Notes: generated from the letters alone by a model not told the origin. A stretch of 11,749 nt of DNA from Candidatus Cloacimonadota bacterium (GCA_004375785.1 SOKM01000024.1:1-11749), one strand, 5' to 3'. Shown: positions 5,618 through 11,749, counted from the stretch's first letter. Made by a program: numbers and translations.

Positions 5618-7129
5618 ATGGTAAAGATAGGTTTTGATAACGAAAAATATTTAAAGGAACAAACTGATGCAATCCTTGACCGCGTTGCTCAGTTTAACAG
5701 TAAGCTATACCTGGAATTTGGTGGTAAACTGGTTTTTGATTTCCATGCCTCAAGAGTTTTGCCTGGATTTCATCCAAGTGTAAAGATGCAATTGCTACAG
5801 CAGCTTAAAGAGAAAGCCAATATTTTATTGTGCATTTATGCGGGAGATATCGAACGTAAAAAAGTAAGGGCTGATTTCGGTATCACTTACGACGTGGATG
5901 CTTTAAGATTAATAGATGATTTAAATGGTTGGGGTTTGTCTGTTACAGCTGTTATCATTACTCGTTTTGACAATCAACCAGCTGCTATAATATTTAAGAA
6001 TAAGTTGGAACGGCGAGGCGTAAAGGTTTATACTCACCGATACACGAAAGGTTATCCTACGGATGTCGATACAGTTGTTAGCGACGAAGGTTACGGTGCT
6101 AACGAATACATTGAAACCGACAGACCTTTAGTAATTGTTACTGGACCCGGACCGGGAAGTGGAAAACTGGCTACATGCCTTTCTCAGCTGTATCACGACT
6201 ACCGACGAGGATTAAAGTCAGGGTATGCAAAATTTGAAACGTTTCCTATCTGGAATATCTCTTTAAAACATCCTGTTAATGTAGCATATGAAGCAGCTAC
6301 AGCTGATATCGGTGATTTTAATATGATTGATCCATTCCATTTAGAAGCGTATGGTGAAACTTCAATTAATTATAACCGTGATGTGGAAGTATTTCCTGTG
6401 TTAAAACGTATCGTGAAGAAGATTGTAGGTAAAACTTTATACAAGTCACCTACTGATATGGGCGTTAACCGCGCTGGATTTTCTATTGTTGATGACACAG
6501 TTGTACAACAAGCAGCCAAACAGGAAATAATACGGAGATATTTTCGATACAGGTGTGAATATGTAATGGGATTTGTGGAAAAAGACACTGTACAGAGAGT
6601 TGAGTTGTTGATGGATAATCTAAATATCAAACCAGAAAATCGTATGGTGGTTGAACCAGCGCGTAGCGCTGCAGTTGAAGCTAAGGAAAAAGGTAAAGGT
6701 AACGAGGGAATTTTCTGTGGTGCAGCTATCCAGCTTCATAATGGATCAATAATTACGGGTAAAAATTCTGTATATATGCATGCTGCATCAAGTCTGGTAC
6801 TCAATGCAGTAAAAATACTGGCGGATATCCCTGATAAAATACACCTCTTGTCTCCAATAGTAATCGAATCAATTGCAAATTTGGATAAACATATCTTAAA
6901 TAAAAAATCGACAAGTCTTGATCTGGAGGAAACCCTTATTGCTCTGAGTATCAGTGCAACTACCAATCCTACTGCTCAACTGGCGTTAGAAAGATTAGGA
7001 GAGTTAAAGAATTGCGAAATACATATGACCCATATACCAACACCAGGAGATGAGGAGGGTTTGCGTAAACTGGGAGTGAATTTGACCAGTGATCCTAATT
7101 TTTCCACAAACAGTTTATTTGTGTCATAA
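5618..7129 (+). CDS. DUF1846 family protein
   Basis: This full-length 503-residue member of DUF1846 is recognised by its opening (KIGFDNEKYLKEQ at 3-15), LVFDFHASRVLPGFHP (38-53), GPGPGSGK (176-183), YRRGLKSGYAKFETFPIWN (195-213), LKHPVNVAYEAATADIGD (216-233), IDPFHLEAYG (237-246) and NYNRDVEVFP (251-260). A member from Corynebacterium has a solved structure, but as far as I know no biochemical function is established. The glycine-rich loop at 176-183 looks nucleotide-binding, but its spacing does not fit a strict Walker A (GxxxxGK). No signal peptide or membrane segment is seen, so it is cytoplasmic. The start agrees with the family, although the ribosome binding site is weak. The protein stands alone with its own promoter, so the neighbours give no hint. 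The family is best known from Firmicutes and Actinobacteria; a transferred origin is possible but untested. Confidence 0.9.
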   Translation: MVKIGFDNEKYLKEQTDAILDRVAQFNSKLYLEFGGKLVFDFHASRVLPGFHPSVKMQLLQQLKEKANILLCIYAGDIERKKVRADFGITYDVDALRLIDDLNGWGLSVTAVIITRFDNQPAAIIFKNKLERRGVKVYTHRYTKGYPTDVDTVVSDEGYGANEYIETDRPLVIVTGPGPGSGKLATCLSQLYHDYRRGLKSGYAKFETFPIWNISLKHPVNVAYEAATADIGDFNMIDPFHLEAYGETSINYNRDVEVFPVLKRIVKKIVGKTLYKSPTDMGVNRAGFSIVDDTVVQQAAKQEIIRRYFRYRCEYVMGFVEKDTVQRVELLMDNLNIKPENRMVVEPARSAAVEAKEKGKGNEGIFCGAAIQLHNGSIITGKNSVYMHAASSLVLNAVKILADIPDKIHLLSPIVIESIANLDKHILNKKSTSLDLEETLIALSISATTNPTAQLALERLGELKNCEIHMTHIPTPGDEEGLRKLGVNLTSDPNFSTNSLFVS

Positions 7130-7148
7130 CATTAAATCAACAAAAAAA

Positions 7149-7184
7149 GTAGCCGCTGAGCCTGTCGAAGGATCAACCTGCGAA
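7149..7184. repeat. Hairpin repeat family A, second loop-replaced variant
   Basis: GTAGCCGC (7149-7156) and CCTGCGAAT (7177-7185 region) are family A arms. Between them is TGAGCCTGTCGAAGGATCAA, related to but shorter than the insert in the 3216-3264 variant (both contain CGAAGGATCA). Confidence 0.55.
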
Positions 7185-7400
7185 TCTAAACAACAGGCGA
7201 GGCTTCCAGCCTCGCTTTCCTATTGTAGGGCCAGACCTGCGTGTTGTTACCCAATGGGGGCAGGCGTTGAAATTCCCCCCTATACGACCGTCCTTCTGCC
7301 CAATTTCTTCATTGTTTTGTATAGAAGTAAACCTGTCAATGCTCGTTTGTTCGTTTTTGAGAAAAAATGCAATCAGCAAAAGGGAATACGAATGACGAAT

Positions 7401-7446
7401 GGGGACAGGAGTAAACTTTTAAACTTTTGAAAAAGTAGCCTGCCCC
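7401..7446. repeat. Short inverted element GGGGACAGG...CCTGCCCC
   Basis: GGGGACAGG (7401-7409) and CCTGCCCC (7439-7446) are near-perfect inverted ends around TAAACTTTTAAACTTTTGAA (7412-7431). The internal AAACTTTTGAA resembles the arm of the element at 5145-5388. It may be a solo end or small relative of the same repeat superfamily. Confidence 0.4.
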
Positions 7447-7568
7447 TTTTTAGGGACAAATAAAATCAGCTTAAAATAAGCCTTATGTGTAATAAGAATA
7501 AGAACAATTCCTGCCGCAGCTAGTAGAAGCAGCAACAGGAAAACAATAAGAACCCTATTTTCTTTCAT
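7419..7568 (-). CDS. Possible small single-span membrane protein or truncated gene start
   Basis: An ATG at 7566-7568 opens a 49-codon frame. The product begins MKENRVLIVFLLLLLLAAAG and has one strong hydrophobic segment at about 6-27, followed by a basic tail (HKAYFKLILFVPKKG). The last 9 or so codons lie inside the inverted element at 7401-7446, so the stop codon is supplied by that repeat. Either this is a genuine small membrane protein, or it is the N-terminal signal/anchor of a longer gene cut by the repeat. There is no ribosome binding site and no clear promoter, which argues against active expression. No family is recognised. Confidence 0.25.
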   Translation of the reverse strand: MKENRVLIVFLLLLLLAAAGIVLILITHKAYFKLILFVPKKGQATFSKV

Positions 7569-7650
7569 TATTCGGAACAAATGATTATTAATGACCTTAG
7601 ATTTTTGGTAAATATTCAGTCAACCCCAGATGGTAACACACCCCGTCTCA

Positions 7651-7836
7651 TAATCCTCTTTGAGGATTAGCAGTTAGTTTATAGCACAGGGCTAATGGCA
7701 AAAAACAACAAAATGCTATAAGCAATATGCTACAATCAGATTCTCGAAGAGAATCAAGGGCAGACCTCTTTTTAGAGGGGAATACATCCAGGTCACTTCG
7801 TGACACCCGAAACCGCAGCAAGGGGACTTGTTCCCT
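7651..7836. repeat. Run of small tight hairpins
   Basis: Within 186 bases are TAATCCTC-TTT-GAGGATTA (7651-7669), GATTCTC-GAA-GAGAATC (7739-7755), CCTCT-TTTT-AGAGG (7765-7778), GTCAC-TTC-GTGAC (7792-7804) and a 6 bp stem with CTTG loop (7821-7836). TATAGCA (7680-7686) and TGCTATA (7714-7720) form a wider stem. The stems differ in sequence but share 5-8 bp length and 3-4 base loops. Confidence 0.6.
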
Positions 7837-7940
7837 GCTCTATGAGAAATAAGCATGTTCGGGTTCATCGTCTTGGTTCTGCAATACGCCTGACAATGTT
7901 CTCTGCTTGAAAGAAATACGAATGTTCGAGGTCAAGTCTT
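7835..7940. repeat. Imperfect direct repeat, period about 67 bp
   Basis: CTGCT...AGAAATAAGCATGTTCGGG...GTCTT (7835-7874) recurs as CTGCT...AGAAATACGAATGTTCGAG...GTCTT (7903-7940). CAATACGC or a close form follows both copies and appears a third time near 8057-8064. Confidence 0.45.
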
Positions 7941-7984
7941 CCCAATACCCTACCATTCCACAAAACTTGATTCACTCCAAAAAC

Positions 7985-8050
7985 GCAGAGCAAGCCCTGT
8001 GTAATAACATATTTACTCCAAAAGTCTCTATTACACGGGGCAAGCTCTGC
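7985..8050. repeat. 66 bp imperfect stem-loop
   Basis: The 22-base arms at 7985-8006 and 8029-8050 pair at 19 of 22 positions (GCAGAGC outside, GTGTAATA inside), around a 22-base loop. Confidence 0.6.
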
Positions 8051-8079
8051 TACTCCAATACGCAAGCTGAACCTTCGAC

Positions 8080-8166
8080 GGAGCCTACCCTTGAGTGAAA
8101 CGAAGGGTTTACCCTTGAGTGAAACGAAGGGCTCAGGACAGGCTCCATTTGTTTACTCGCAATGAC
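8080..8166. repeat. Nested tandem hairpins joined to an inverted GTCATTGCGAG repeat end
   Basis: CCCTTGAGTGAAACGAAGGG occurs twice (8088-8107 and 8112-8131), at a 24-base period; each copy can fold (CCCTT/AAGGG). GGAGCC (8080-8085) and GGCTCC (8141-8146) enclose the pair. CTCAGGACAGG (8132-8142) is the inverse of the insert word at 3228-3238. ACTCGCAATGAC (8155-8166) is the inverted end of the repeat at 1726. The element abuts the peptidase gene's promoter. Confidence 0.6.
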
Positions 8167-8177
8167 GAACTTTTTAG

Positions 8178-8206
8178 TTGAATCTCTTCGGGAAATTTGC
8201 TATAAT
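8178..8206 (+). promoter_or_regulatory. Strong promoter giving a probable leaderless mRNA for the peptidase gene
   Basis: TTGAAT (8178-8183), 17 bases, perfect TATAAT (8201-8206). Transcription is expected at about 8211-8214, and the ATG is at 8213-8215. There is no ribosome binding site before the ATG. The promoter also shows that the in-frame ATG at 8162 cannot be the start of translation from this message. Confidence 0.7.
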
Positions 8207-8212
8207 GGAATT

Positions 8213-10645
8213 ATGAAAAAAAGAATAAACCGAATATTACATATTATTTCTATTCTTCTCTTCCTCACTTCATTACTTTACTCAAATGAGATACAAAGGA
8301 AACGGCTGGCACAACCTATCTTTTTTCCTCCTTCGCATATCATCTTTTCAATTGAGTCGAGGAACGGTCTTTTCCTCTATGATGAAACTGACAGAACAAT
8401 TACAACAATTTCTGACAAAAGAGGAAGTGGAAGATACTTCTTTGTTTCAGAAGAAAATAATCTAATTGCCTACAAGGAAATATCCAATAAGGGAGGTGAA
8501 TCCTTCCAAAGGGTTTGTTTCTACAATCCTTTTAAGAAGAAAAACGCTTATCAATCAGTATGGTATCGGTTGTGTGGGAATCCCTCTATTTCTTTTAATG
8601 GTAGAAAGGCGTTCTCCAGGGGTGAAACGGTTACAATACTGGATAAGTCAAAGGAAATAGAACTTGATATTGGTTACTATTCAAACCTCTCCCCCATCTC
8701 GCATAACGGAAACTCTTTTATCTTCAATGATAGAAATGACCAGTTATGGTTATACAATATTAATTCAGCAATAAAAAAGAAAATTACAGATGACAAATTG
8801 GGATATAAGGAACCATCCTGGTCAGAAGATGATAAGAAGATTCTTTTCTCTTCGCTCGGCGGTGAAATCTTTGTATATTATGTTGACGAAGATTCTCTTA
8901 TCCATATTGGAAAAGGCTGCTGTCATAGATGGAAAGATAAAAACCACATTTCCTATGTCAAACAAGAAGTAGAGCATTATAGCCTCATAAGTTCAGATAT
9001 TGTTATCTATGACATAAAGAATAGTAAAGAGACATTTTTTGGAACACCCAATGAACTCGAAATAGAACCATCATTCTTCCATGATAGACTCTTCTATGTT
9101 TCCCTTATTGATGGAGCAATCTATGAAGCAAGGATTGAGGACGACAGGATTGTTGATAAGAAAAAGATACTTGATAGGGAAATAATAAAAAATAAATCAG
9201 AGGGAAATAATGTAAGAGAGGAGAGGGCTGAAATCATCCTCAATATCCCTTTTCTGCACCAACTTTACGATACAAAGGATGAGTTCCACGGCGGCTGGGC
9301 TTGCGGACCCACATCCTGCGTTATGGCTGTTCAAACCTATAATAAACTCACTAACTGGGGGACCATCTGTACCTGGCCATATGAGCATATGAGTCTCTTC
9401 GGCAGGTATATAAGTGACATATATACCTATAATGGAGTTACATACGACTGGATGAGTTATGACCCTAATAGCAATCCAGCTTACGGTGCATATGGATATA
9501 TATGCCCTGGTGGTGCAGCAGTATGGGCAAATATGGAACAGTATATCATATGGCACGGGCTCAATTCGTTTATGGATATATCTCCAGACTGGAGTGAATT
9601 TCTTTCTGAGATTAATAATGGCTATTCAGTTGTTGTATCGACACAACTAACAGCAGCTGGACATATCATCCTTGGAAAGGGATATGTTGAAGCCCAGCAT
9701 ACCCTCATCTCAAATGACCCTTATGGAAATAAAAATTACGGGTATCCAAACTACTACGGCAGCGGTGCGTTCTATGACTGGCCAGGGTACAACAATGGTT
9801 ATGAAAATCTCAACCAGGTAAAGGTTTTTATTGGAGCACGGTATGATTTTCTTCAAACCGTAAAGATATATGATGACCTGGATATGGTATTTTCATACAT
9901 TGGCTCGTGGCTTGAAAGAACGGGTGGATACGATATGCACGCTTACTATACAGATGCATCAGTGCAGGGAGACAGTGCATTCTGGAAAATCCATATTACC
10001 CAACCAGACACTATTTCTATTTATACGGAGTTTTACAGAGGTGGAGACAGGGTAAAGAATGCACACTATTTTACGAAACATAAAGACGGCACAGCTGAAG
10101 TAATTGTGGACCAGCGAGGCTACGGTCTCTCTGGCTGGTATGAACTTGGCACTTACTATTTTGAGGACAGCGTAATTATCGGAGCGACAGACACAGGAAG
10201 TGATTCAGCTGGTATTGTCCTTGCAGACGCGGTTATGCTCGTCTTCCACAATGCTGCAGGAATCAAAAAGGCAGACGAGAGAGAAGAGAAAAGGGGAGAG
10301 AGAACACAACTAAGAATCTTTCCAAATCCATTCACCAAGACCACGACCATATACCTTATCCTTCCCAGCACAGGGCATCCCGATGGAATAGTAGACACAT
10401 TCCACAGGACAAGTAGTGCAGAGAGCATAAAGGACAAAACCAATGACCAATGCCAAATGCCCAATGACAGCAAAGTCATTTCATTACATATTTATGATGT
10501 GAGTGGAAGACTGGTTAAATCTCTTTCACTGAGCACTGGGCACTCGTCACTTGGCACTGACTTACATAGTGGCATCTATTTCCTGATTATCAAAGACCAC
10601 AAATCAGGCAAAACCTTTAAGAAAAAACTTCTGAAGATTGAGTAA
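8213..10645 (+). CDS. Secreted C39-like cysteine peptidase with beta-propeller, golvesin-like and sorting domains
   Basis: The 810-residue product starts MKKRINRILHIISILLFLTS, a signal peptide cut near residue 24. Residues about 30-335 form a TolB/WD40-like propeller (for example PSWSEDDKKILFSSLGGEIF). Residues about 339-545 are a papain-fold C39-like peptidase: catalytic Cys364 in WACGPTSC, His484 in AAGHIILGKGY and Asp502 in SNDPYG. Residues about 550-680 match the golvesin/Xly carbohydrate-binding-like domain (SYIGSWLERTGGY, EVIVDQRG, WYELGTYYF, VLADAVMLVF). Residues about 700-810 are a type A sorting domain (LRIFPNPFTKTTT, LHIYDVSGRLVKSL, SGIYFLIIK), interrupted after residue 717 by about 37 residues of low-complexity, repeat-like sequence. 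The earlier in-frame ATG at 8162 is rejected because the promoter overlaps it. It probably cleaves proteins or peptidoglycan peptides at the cell surface or outside the cell; the substrate is unknown. Confidence 0.88.
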   Translation: MKKRINRILHIISILLFLTSLLYSNEIQRKRLAQPIFFPPSHIIFSIESRNGLFLYDETDRTITTISDKRGSGRYFFVSEENNLIAYKEISNKGGESFQRVCFYNPFKKKNAYQSVWYRLCGNPSISFNGRKAFSRGETVTILDKSKEIELDIGYYSNLSPISHNGNSFIFNDRNDQLWLYNINSAIKKKITDDKLGYKEPSWSEDDKKILFSSLGGEIFVYYVDEDSLIHIGKGCCHRWKDKNHISYVKQEVEHYSLISSDIVIYDIKNSKETFFGTPNELEIEPSFFHDRLFYVSLIDGAIYEARIEDDRIVDKKKILDREIIKNKSEGNNVREERAEIILNIPFLHQLYDTKDEFHGGWACGPTSCVMAVQTYNKLTNWGTICTWPYEHMSLFGRYISDIYTYNGVTYDWMSYDPNSNPAYGAYGYICPGGAAVWANMEQYIIWHGLNSFMDISPDWSEFLSEINNGYSVVVSTQLTAAGHIILGKGYVEAQHTLISNDPYGNKNYGYPNYYGSGAFYDWPGYNNGYENLNQVKVFIGARYDFLQTVKIYDDLDMVFSYIGSWLERTGGYDMHAYYTDASVQGDSAFWKIHITQPDTISIYTEFYRGGDRVKNAHYFTKHKDGTAEVIVDQRGYGLSGWYELGTYYFEDSVIIGATDTGSDSAGIVLADAVMLVFHNAAGIKKADEREEKRGERTQLRIFPNPFTKTTTIYLILPSTGHPDGIVDTFHRTSSAESIKDKTNDQCQMPNDSKVISLHIYDVSGRLVKSLSLSTGHSSLGTDLHSGIYFLIIKDHKSGKTFKKKLLKIE
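10364..10474 (+). repeat. Repeat-like in-frame insertion inside the sorting domain
   Basis: This is 111 bases (37 codons) between the first strand (TTTIYLIL) and the next (VISLHIYD) of the sorting domain, where the other sorting domain in this window has only about 10 residues. The end of it, CCAATGACCAATGCCAAATG then CCCAATGAC, is a simple repeated pattern of ATGCC/ATGACC words typical of intergenic repeats. A second repeat-like patch, CACTGAGCACTGGGCACT, lies at about 10529-10546. Confidence 0.5.
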
Positions 10646-10658
10646 GGAGAGATAAACT

Positions 10659-10720
10659 GTAAGGGATGTAAGATGTAGGATAACATACAAAAAGTGGATA
10701 AGGGATGTAGGATAAAATGC
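10659..10720. repeat. Short direct repeats AAGGGATGTA...GATGTAGGATAA
   Basis: AAGGGATGTA occurs twice and GATGTAGGATAA twice within 62 bases, between the convergent peptidase and dehydrogenase-like genes. No terminator is evident in this 101-base gap. Confidence 0.4.
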
Positions 10721-10746
10721 GACGGGGCTTACTGAATAGTTACTAT

Positions 10747-11730
10747 TTACTCAATTCCGACCAGAGCCTTAATGTACTGAATCCTTTCGTATAACTCAGG
10801 GCGGTCGCTCTCTGTCTGGCTTAACTTACCCCTTATTTCATCAACAGATTCAAAACCGTGTTTTTGCATCCAGGTCTCGAGCTCTTTAAGTATGACACCG
10901 ATTTGTTTTATCCCATTAAGGTACAGTGTAGAGCATAACTGAACCGCATTGGCACCTGCAAGTAACTGTTTAATAACACCTTCGCAATTATGAACACCCG
11001 TTGAAGCAGCAAGGTCACAGCTTACACGCCCTGCAAGTAATGCTACCCAGCGAAGCGAAAGCCCTATTTCTTCTGGAGAACTAAAATTGTATCCTGGTGC
11101 AAGTTCAAGTTTCTCTATATCAATGTTAGGTTGATAGAAACGATTAAATAGAACAAGAGCCTCAGTTCCGCGATTGCTGAGTTCATTTGCCATATGTGCC
11201 ATAGATGTAAAGTATGGCCCGATCTTTACGGCAATTGGAATATCTATGTTTGCCTTCACCTCTTCAAGAATCTTGAAATATACATTTTCAATATCTTTTC
11301 CTGTCCGATTTATATCACTTGGCATTATGGAAATATTTAATTCTATTCCGTCAGCACCAGCATTTTTAATTTGCCTGGCATATTCAACCCACCATTTAGG
11401 CGTTATGCAGTTGAGGCTGGCAATCACTGGAACAGAAACGGTTTTCTTTGCCTTCTCCACTAACGTTAAATATTCTTTTGGTCCGAGTTCCATCCCCATC
11501 TGTCTAACATAATCAAACGCCTCAGGGTGCCAATATGGCAAAAGGTATTTCTCTATATCTTTAACTTCGACTTCCATCTGTTCCTCAAAAAGAGACTTGA
11601 GGACAACGGCACCAGCACCAGCATCGGCACAAGTCTTGACACCATCAAGAGTTTTGACTAAACTGCAGCTTGCTACTATAAGCGGGTTACGTAAATCGAG
11701 ACCCATATACTTTGTAGAAAGGTTAATCAT
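10747..11730 (-). CDS. Dihydroorotate dehydrogenase-like flavoprotein
   Basis: The 327-residue TIM-barrel protein belongs to the group annotated as dihydroorotate dehydrogenase-like. Visible signatures are YMGLDLRNPLIVASCSLVKT (8-27), GAGAVVLKSLFEEQ (38-51), PVIASLNC (101-108), GADGIELNIS (125-134), PIAVKIGPYF (165-174), ALVLFNRFYQPNID (191-204) and LAASTGVHN (240-248), which fit FMN binding in the barrel. In true class 1 enzymes the segment after the LN.S motif carries the catalytic cysteine (SCPN); here it reads NISIMPSD, with no Cys or Pro-Asn. It is therefore unlikely to be the pyrimidine pathway enzyme. In other genomes this group often lies near pyruvate:ferredoxin oxidoreductase or similar redox genes, but that neighbourhood would be outside this window. 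AAAGGAG 6 bases before the ATG fixes the start. Its promoter is not in view. Confidence 0.85.
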   Translation of the reverse strand: MINLSTKYMGLDLRNPLIVASCSLVKTLDGVKTCADAGAGAVVLKSLFEEQMEVEVKDIEKYLLPYWHPEAFDYVRQMGMELGPKEYLTLVEKAKKTVSVPVIASLNCITPKWWVEYARQIKNAGADGIELNISIMPSDINRTGKDIENVYFKILEEVKANIDIPIAVKIGPYFTSMAHMANELSNRGTEALVLFNRFYQPNIDIEKLELAPGYNFSSPEEIGLSLRWVALLAGRVSCDLAASTGVHNCEGVIKQLLAGANAVQLCSTLYLNGIKQIGVILKELETWMQKHGFESVDEIRGKLSQTESDRPELYERIQYIKALVGIE

Positions 11731-11736
11731 AATCTT

Positions 11737-11743
11737 CTCCTTT
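11737..11743 (-). promoter_or_regulatory. Ribosome binding site of the dehydrogenase-like gene
   Basis: AAAGGAG on the minus strand, 6 bases before the ATG at 11728-11730. It supports the chosen start and shows that the gene is complete at its 5' end. Confidence 0.7.
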
Positions 11744-11749
11744 CTCTTT

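Larger units (their letters stand above)
7130..8177. other. Repeat-rich, largely gene-free spacer of about 1 kb
   Basis: This is the longest stretch without a convincing gene. In order it holds a family A fragment (7149-7184), a hairpin GCGAGGC-TTCCA-GCCTCGC (7197-7215), a GGGGACAGG inverted element (7401-7446), one doubtful small minus-strand ORF (7419-7568), a run of small hairpins (7651-7836), direct repeats (7835-7940), a 66 bp stem-loop (7985-8050) and tandem hairpins (8080-8146). The open frames of 60-113 codons here run through these repeats and show no family resemblance. Confidence 0.6.

Noticed and set aside
6143..6166. Walker A ATP-binding motif in the DUF1846 protein
   Set aside because: GPGPGSGK lacks the G-x4-GK spacing and the following Ser/Thr; at most it is a glycine-rich phosphate-binding-like loop.
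7197..7215. Intrinsic terminator of the DUF1846 gene
   Set aside because: The 7 bp GC-rich stem is followed by only three T and lies 67 bases after the stop; it fits the dispersed hairpins better.
7089..7430. 113-codon plus-strand frame overlapping the end of the DUF1846 gene
   Set aside because: It overlaps a strong gene and then crosses three repeat elements; the composition (runs of Pro, Ala, Arg, Cys) reflects hairpins, not a protein.
7865..8065. 66-codon minus-strand frame (MRIGVAELAPCNRDF...) that reads like protein
   Set aside because: It runs through the 66 bp stem-loop and one copy of the direct repeat, has no ribosome binding site, and matches no family I recognise.
7651..8146. 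CRISPR array
   Set aside because: The hairpins have unlike sequences and irregular spacing, and the only tandem unit (24 bp) has just two copies with no spacers; no cas gene is near.
8162..8212. Earlier in-frame ATG for the peptidase gene
   Set aside because: The codons between 8178 and 8206 are a near-perfect promoter, and a normal signal peptide begins at 8213.
9197..9556. 119-codon minus-strand frame inside the peptidase gene
   Set aside because: It is antisense to the catalytic domain, which carries clear conserved motifs on the plus strand; no independent signal supports it.

Overview
The window looks like a chromosomal stretch from an AT-rich, free-living bacterium of the FCB superphylum or a related candidate phylum (WOR-3/Stahlbacteria- or Cloacimonadota-like). 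The inference rests on two exported proteins ending in FlgD-like/type A C-terminal sorting domains of the type IX secretion kind, on signal peptides typical of such organisms, and on spacers full of short palindromic repeats. No rRNA, tRNA or CRISPR array was found. The phylum assignment is an inference and was not tested.

Minus-strand block 1 (1-1606): an ECF sigma factor (TTG start), an anti-sigma-like membrane protein with no cysteine and so no zinc-binding motif, and the N-terminal part of an exported bactofilin-like beta-helix protein that runs off the left edge. The sigma gene is preceded by TGAAAC-N16-CGTATA, an exact match to the Bacillus sigma-W type of ECF promoter, so autoregulation is likely. 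Two copies of a 58-63 bp hairpin repeat bracket the sigma/anti-sigma pair.

Minus-strand block 2 (1851-3177): a MoaB/MogA-type molybdenum cofactor gene followed 5-10 bases later by tatC. Tat exports folded cofactor proteins, so the pairing makes functional sense. A consensus-like housekeeping promoter sits almost on top of the moaB start codon.

Plus-strand block (3564-10645): three separate single-gene units, each with its own TTGACA/TTGAAT-type promoter. They are a secreted six-blade kelch protein with a sorting domain, a DUF1846 protein, and a secreted multidomain C39-like cysteine peptidase (beta-propeller, peptidase, golvesin-like domain, sorting domain). The peptidase promoter places the transcription start on the ATG, which implies a leaderless mRNA. 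At the right end a dihydroorotate dehydrogenase-like protein lacking the expected catalytic cysteine lies on the minus strand, convergent with the peptidase gene.

The spacers (3178-3563, 5041-5550, 7130-8177) hold most of the unexplained structure: a 244 bp MITE-like element with perfect 30 bp inverted ends flanked by TA, a 28 bp perfect palindrome, a run of small triloop/tetraloop hairpins, a 66 bp stem-loop, tandem hairpins, and fragments of dispersed repeat families. Part of the same kind of sequence appears to have entered the coding region of the peptidase's sorting domain in frame. No defence or mobile gene cluster is visible. The best candidates for new biology are the sigma/zinc-less anti-sigma/exported bactofilin operon and the modular hairpin repeats.
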